NCBI GenBank assembly: GCA_023135545.1
Contig: JAGLSY010000056.1
Coordinates: forward strand, 1 to 9,964
Direction: 5' to 3'
Length of the DNA stretch: 9,964 nt
From: Thermoplasmata archaeon
GTDB lineage: Archaea > Thermoplasmatota > Thermoplasmata > SG8-5 > JAGLSY01
Shown: one piece after another, positions 6,535-9,964 of the stretch
Numbering within the stretch: position 1 is the first letter of the stretch
How the letters are laid out: each line of letters starts with the position of its first letter
The notes under the pieces: generated by a model
What the model saw: only the letters and a program-made list of their open reading frames with translations
What the model was told of the DNA's origin: nothing
Database searches by the model: none
Translations under genes and position numbers: made by a program

Positions 6535-6671
6535 TTAATAAATTATTTAAATATTATATTTACATACAAATTTTAATTACTGCCTTTGTCCATATTTATA
6601 CGCGATTGAACTTCAACCCTATCGTTCAACTAGTTCATCAAATATAATCACTTACGGGTCTCGTGCTATTG
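6535..6671. other. AT-rich convergent intergenic region
   Basis: This lies between the ends of the protease gene (plus) and hypD (minus). It is strongly AT-rich, especially 6523-6580, with a small palindrome AATAAATTATT at 6537-6547 and a short inverted pair TTGAAC (6606-6611) and GTTCAA (6624-6629). I see no gene, promoter or RNA here. It probably holds the 3' ends of both transcripts. Confidence 0.5.
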
Positions 6672-6703
6672 CTATTTTCGTTGGTACTTATATGCAATAG
6701 CAC
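6663..6703 (-). terminator. Inverted repeat spanning the end and stop codon of hypD
   Basis: Read on the hypD strand, GTGCTATTGC (6703-6694) pairs with GCAATAGCAC (6672-6663) across a 21-base loop. The 5' arm encodes part of the last conserved HypD residues (C-A-I-A) and the 3' arm begins at the last base of the TAG stop. No clear T tract follows on the minus strand, so a role in mRNA 3' end formation or stability is only a possibility. Confidence 0.35.
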
Positions 6704-7754
6704 ACCCCCCCTCAAAACTCACCATACAAGGTCCGACCGGGCTGCCTGGCTTGCATGCCTTTCCGAAGAGAGGGCAGTCCTGCGGCTCCGTTATGCCCCT
6801 GAGGATCTCACCGCACTTGCAGCCCTCCGGCTCGGGAAATTCCATGTCCCAGATGGGAGCCAGCAGGTCTTCGTGTTTCTTTCTGGCATTGTGGGCATCG
6901 AATTTATCTGAAATTTCCAGGCCGGTTTCCGGGATAACCGGGAAGCCGCGCCACTTCACATCTGTTTCCACCAGGGTCTTTGCCATGGCCTCTCTTGCCT
7001 TCGGGTTGCCTTCGGGCTTGACCACTCTGGAATATTCATTTTCCAACTCGGCCCTTCCCTCGGCCAGCTGTCTAGTGAGCATGTAGATCCCCATGAGAAG
7101 GTCGACCGGCTCGAAACCGGCGATGACCTGCGGTATTTTGTATTCCTCTGATAAGAATCTGTAAGGCTCCTCCCCGATGATGGTACTGACATGGCCCGGT
7201 TCGATTAATCCATCAATTTTCACTTCACCCATGTTGACAAGTGCTTTCAGGGCCTTTGGAACAGTTCTATGGCACGAGATAATTGAAAAATTCTCGGGAG
7301 GCCGGCTCAGCAAGGCCAGTGAAGTTGACGGCGTCGTGGTCTCGAAGCCGATCCCCATGAATACAAATTCCTTGTCTGGCTCCTGCCGAGCCATCTTCAG
7401 TGCATCGGTAATCGAATAAACAACCCTGACATCGCCGCCCCCGGCCTTCACGTCGGCCAGTGATCTTTTATCACCCGGCACGGTGAGCATGTCCCCGAAT
7501 ACCGTAATTGTTATTCCTGACTCGGCAAGCTTGAGCGTCTCCTCGATTTCCTTGGGGGTGGTAACACAGACCGGGCAGCCGGGTCCCTGGATTATCCGTA
7601 TCCCCGTTTGGGCCAGCATGGTATCCAGGCCGTTGCGGACCAGAGTGTCCTGGTGGGTTCCGCAGACATGCATGAATTGAGCTTTGATTCCTGATGACCC
7701 GATCCTCTCCAGAATATCGGCAGCCAGTTCCTTGTCCCTGAGCTCGAATTTCAC
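6672..7754 (-). CDS. hypD: Hydrogenase maturation protein HypD
   Basis: A 360-residue iron-sulfur protein that with HypC is the scaffold on which the Fe(CN)2CO group is assembled before transfer to the large subunit. Conserved features are visible in order: HVCGTHQ (C31, H34), GPGCPVC (C60, C63), GFETTTP (136-142), a GP-rich central region with EPGHVS, and the cysteine-rich carboxyl end CKCGEILRG ... CPLFGKAC ... GPCMVSFEGGC that binds the [4Fe-4S] cluster. Length is normal. The start is GTG, and its GTGA overlaps the TGA stop of hypA, implying translational coupling; an AAGGGGGG ribosome binding site lies in the hypA tail. It is the last gene of the hypC-hypA-hypD unit. Confidence 0.96.
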   Translation of the reverse strand: MKFELRDKELAADILERIGSSGIKAQFMHVCGTHQDTLVRNGLDTMLAQTGIRIIQGPGCPVCVTTPKEIEETLKLAESGITITVFGDMLTVPGDKRSLADVKAGGGDVRVVYSITDALKMARQEPDKEFVFMGIGFETTTPSTSLALLSRPPENFSIISCHRTVPKALKALVNMGEVKIDGLIEPGHVSTIIGEEPYRFLSEEYKIPQVIAGFEPVDLLMGIYMLTRQLAEGRAELENEYSRVVKPEGNPKAREAMAKTLVETDVKWRGFPVIPETGLEISDKFDAHNARKKHEDLLAPIWDMEFPEPEGCKCGEILRGITEPQDCPLFGKACKPGSPVGPCMVSFEGGCAIAYKYQRK

Positions 7755-8155
7755 GCGTCGCCCCCCTTATCATCATTATCATCGACCACAAGCCTGACAT
7801 TGCGGATGGTGCACTGCCTGCCGGTCAGGACATCCACGGGCCCCTTGCATTCCGGGCATATTATAAAGGGCGTGGCAAAGTGGTATTCCTCCCCACCCTC
7901 TGGTTCCATGGCACCCGTGTAACCGCATTCCTGGCATTTCACTCGGGCCTCCATATTGGCGATCAAAAGCTGGGCATTGGCCAGCAATGTATCTTTCTTC
8001 AGGGTGTTGAAGGCAAAGATCAACTGTGCCGGATTAAGAAAGGCCAGGTCGCCAACCTCAAGAAGTACCTCTTCGATACTGGTGACCCCGTCATGCTTGC
8101 CAGCTTCCTCGAGAACCGTCTTCACAATGTCTTCCACAACCGCGAACTCGTGCAA
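7751..8155 (-). CDS. hypA: Hydrogenase nickel-insertion protein HypA (TTG start)
   Basis: A 134-residue nickel metallochaperone that, with HypB, delivers nickel to the hydrogenase large subunit. I place the start at a TTG (8155-8153) because it gives M-H-E-F, the amino end in which histidine 2 binds nickel in this family. AAGGTGAT lies just upstream, and the gap to the hypC stop is a single base. The in-frame ATG at 8185 would add ten residues, bury the essential histidine and overlap hypC by 29 bases. Structural zinc is held by C74/C77 (CQECG) and C100/C103 (CPECK). The acidic carboxyl end (VVDDNDDKGGDA) overlaps the hypD start. Confidence 0.93.
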   Translation of the reverse strand: MHEFAVVEDIVKTVLEEAGKHDGVTSIEEVLLEVGDLAFLNPAQLIFAFNTLKKDTLLANAQLLIANMEARVKCQECGYTGAMEPEGGEEYHFATPFIICPECKGPVDVLTGRQCTIRNVRLVVDDNDDKGGDA

Positions 8156-8156
8156 T

Positions 8157-8414
8157 TTAATCACCTTTTTGCTCGGATTGCTCATTGACCGACCTTTTTG
8201 CCGCGTCCAGGAATTCCCTCATGGTCTTCAGGGTTTCCTCTGCTTCTTTCTCATCCAGCTTCTGGATGGCAAAGCCCGCATGCACTATGACATACTCCCC
8301 TACCGAGACTTCGAGCATGGCCAGGTTGACCTCTCGTACGACCCCGGAGCCGAAATCCACCTTTCCGTTATCGCCGTCCAGCGAGATAATCTTGCCAGGA
8401 ACCGCTAGGCACAT
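8157..8414 (-). CDS. hypC: Hydrogenase assembly chaperone HypC/HupF family
   Basis: An 85-residue protein that carries the iron precursor with HypD and guards the immature large subunit. The start is set at the ATG at 8414 so that the protein opens with MCLAVPG: cysteine 2 must become the amino end after methionine removal. An upstream in-frame ATG at 8420 would add two residues and hide that cysteine. Histidine 45 lies in VIVHAGFAI, as in the family. The carboxyl end (from about residue 53) is a charged helix. It is first in the hypC-hypA-hypD unit, with a TATA-like element about 20 bases upstream, so the message is probably leaderless. Confidence 0.95.
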   Translation of the reverse strand: MCLAVPGKIISLDGDNGKVDFGSGVVREVNLAMLEVSVGEYVIVHAGFAIQKLDEKEAEETLKTMREFLDAAKRSVNEQSEQKGD

Positions 8415-8430
8415 GAGCATACCATATCTG

Positions 8431-8440
8431 ATTTTATATT
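8431..8440 (-). promoter_or_regulatory. TATA-like box of hypC-hypA-hypD
   Basis: On the minus strand this reads AATATAAAAT, centred about 21 bases before the hypC ATG at 8414. The spacing is slightly short for a strictly leaderless start, so a nearby alternative such as TAAAATAG (8443-8450) could be used instead. No ribosome binding site precedes hypC. Confidence 0.4.
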
Positions 8441-8466
8441 ACTATTTTACGCTATATTCCACCAAC

Positions 8467-8474
8467 TTTTAATA
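8467..8474 (+). promoter_or_regulatory. TATA-like box of gltX
   Basis: TTTTAATA is centred 26-27 bases before the ATG at 8497, the spacing expected for an archaeal leaderless transcript. There is no ribosome binding site in between. The 82-base divergent gap 8415-8496 thus appears to hold back-to-back promoters for hypC and gltX. Confidence 0.5.
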
Positions 8475-8496
8475 TCAATCCGCAGATACTCCAGTG

Positions 8497-9964
8497 ATGT
8501 CTTCTGAGATTGAAGAAATGGCCCGCAAATACGGCCTCAGCAATGCTGTCCAGCACGGCGGAAAGGCCAACCCCGGTCCCATCATCGGAATGATTATCGG
8601 AAAGAACCCGGACCTGAAGCCCATGATGAAGGAGATTGGCCAGACTGTCGCAAGGGTTGTAGCCGAGATAAATGCAATGAGCCCGGAGGAACAGGTCAGG
8701 GCGCTGGAAGAACTGGCTCCCGAGCTTCTTGTCAGGGAAAAAAGAGAGAAGAAGATGGAACTGGGGGAACTGGAAGGAGCAGAGGGTGGTGTTGTCATGC
8801 GCCTGGCTCCCAATCCTTCCGGACCATTGCACATAGGCCACACCAGGATGGCCATTCTGAACGATGAATATGTCAAGAGGTACGGCGGGAAACTCATAGT
8901 TCGGCTGGAGGACACCAATCCAGATACCATCATGCCCGAAGCCTACGACATGATCCTCAAGGACCTGGATTATCTGGAGGTCGAGTACCACGATGTGGTG
9001 AATCAGAGTGACCGATTTGATATCTATTATGACCATGCCAGGATGCTTCTGGAAAAGGGGGCGGCTTACATCTGCACCTGCGAATCTGAAGCATGGCGCG
9101 AGATGAAGGATTCCATGACCCCTTGCGAGCACCGGGATTCCGAGCCAGATGATAATCTCGAACTATTCGAGAAGATGCTGGCAGGCGAGTTTTCCGTGGG
9201 CGAGATTTCCATGGTCGTGAAGACAGATATTTCTCACCCAAATCCCGCGGTTCGGGACTTTGTCGCACTGAGGCTGCTCGATATCCCTCATCCGTTGACT
9301 GGCTCGGATTTTATTGTTTATCCTTTATATAATTATTCCGTTGCAATTGACGATTATCTCATGGGCATGACACATGTTCTCAGGGGCAAGGACCATCTTA
9401 ACAATACCATCCGGCAGGAATATGTCTATGACCACATGGGCTGGAAGAAACCCTATTTCCACCATTATGGATGGGTGAGCATTGAGGACACGGTTCTCAG
9501 CACCAGGCAAATTAAGGTCGCGATAGCCGAAGAAAAATACACCGGCTGGGACGATACACGCCTCGGTACGGTGGCGGCACTGGCAAGACGTGGTATTCAA
9601 CCCGGGGCAATCCGGAACTACTGGCTCGAAGTGGGAATCAAAGGCGTGGACATAAAATTCGCCTGGGAGAATCTATTTGCCTACAACAAGGACATCATCG
9701 ACCCGGTGGCCCACCGTTATTTCTTCATCTGGGACCCGGTGGTCGTGAGGGTGAGCAATGCCGACAGACTGGAAGGCAGGGTTCCTCTTCTTCCCGGAAA
9801 CCCGGATGCTGGCCATAGGCACACGATTCTGGAAAAGGAGGATGATAATTTCATCTATCTCAACATAACATCCGAGGACCTGGCCGCCATGAATCCCGAT
9901 GATATCATCAGGCTCAAGGACCTGGGGAATTTCAAACTCACCGGGGAAAAGGAATTTGAATACA
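8497..9964 (+). CDS. gltX: Glutamyl-tRNA synthetase, archaeal type (partial, 3' end off the right edge)
   Basis: The frame opens at ATG 8497 and continues without a stop to the edge, 489 complete codons of an enzyme usually about 550-570 long. It attaches glutamate to tRNA-Glu and in most archaea also to tRNA-Gln. An amino-terminal domain of about 100 residues comes first, as in archaeal forms. The class I signature is SGPLHIGHTR (HIGH at 112-115), followed by VRLEDTNPD. A CTC ... CEH zinc-type motif lies near residues 194-216. After GWDDTRLGT and RRGI the anticodon-binding beta-barrel begins (DPVAHRYFF onward). The place of the KMSKS loop reads VLSTRQIK (333-340), where I would expect a lysine at residue 338. 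A GTG at 8494 is a less likely start. It is a housekeeping gene with no functional tie to the hydrogenase genes. Confidence 0.95.
   Translation, partial: MSSEIEEMARKYGLSNAVQHGGKANPGPIIGMIIGKNPDLKPMMKEIGQTVARVVAEINAMSPEEQVRALEELAPELLVREKREKKMELGELEGAEGGVVMRLAPNPSGPLHIGHTRMAILNDEYVKRYGGKLIVRLEDTNPDTIMPEAYDMILKDLDYLEVEYHDVVNQSDRFDIYYDHARMLLEKGAAYICTCESEAWREMKDSMTPCEHRDSEPDDNLELFEKMLAGEFSVGEISMVVKTDISHPNPAVRDFVALRLLDIPHPLTGSDFIVYPLYNYSVAIDDYLMGMTHVLRGKDHLNNTIRQEYVYDHMGWKKPYFHHYGWVSIEDTVLSTRQIKVAIAEEKYTGWDDTRLGTVAALARRGIQPGAIRNYWLEVGIKGVDIKFAWENLFAYNKDIIDPVAHRYFFIWDPVVVRVSNADRLEGRVPLLPGNPDAGHRHTILEKEDDNFIYLNITSEDLAAMNPDDIIRLKDLGNFKLTGEKEFEY

Noticed and set aside
8452..9132. A 226-codon minus-strand frame opposite gltX
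   Set aside because: It is antisense to a clearly recognisable glutamyl-tRNA synthetase, and its translation shows no family features.
1..9964. CRISPR arrays, insertion sequences, tRNA or rRNA genes
   Set aside because: I looked for regularly spaced repeats, terminal inverted repeats with transposase genes, and cloverleaf or rRNA signatures, and saw none.

Overview
The window looks archaeal. The evidence is the archaeal-type glutamyl-tRNA synthetase, TATA-like boxes about 20-27 bases before several first genes (suggesting leaderless transcripts), strong GGAGG-type ribosome binding sites in front of operon-internal genes, a KaiC/RAD55-type ATPase, and a four-domain cytoplasmic [NiFe] hydrogenase of the group 3b (sulfhydrogenase) kind. 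Coding regions are moderately GC-rich and intergenic regions strongly AT-rich. A member of Thermoplasmatota or a related euryarchaeal lineage is my guess, but nothing in the window fixes the taxon.

Layout. Bases 1-948 (minus) hold the amino-terminal 316 codons of a DNA-binding protein built from two tandem copies of a winged-helix plus effector-like unit; it runs off the left edge. Bases 949-1228 are a divergent, AT-rich control region with inverted repeats. From 1229 to 6013 (plus) lies a tight operon: a KaiC-like ATPase with an unusual P-loop, a fused HydB-HydG electron-transfer subunit, a possible 17-codon micro-ORF, the small subunit HydD and the NiFe catalytic subunit HydA. A strong hairpin with a T tract separates hydA from an M52-family maturation endopeptidase (6088-6534). 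Facing this on the minus strand is hypC-hypA-hypD (8414 down to 6672), with overlapping or nearly abutting genes. Divergent from hypC, a partial gltX runs off the right edge from 8497.

How the genes work together. HydA carries the NiFe site, HydD the Fe-S relay, and the HydB-HydG fusion links further Fe-S clusters to flavin and NAD(P)(H). HypA (nickel delivery), HypC and HypD (Fe(CN)2CO assembly) build the metal centre, and the M52 protease trims the HydA tail after metal insertion. hypB, hypE and hypF are not in the window. The divergent regulator and the co-transcribed KaiC-like ATPase are the least conventional parts and are the best candidates for a hydrogenase-specific control or energy-sensing function; that role is inference.
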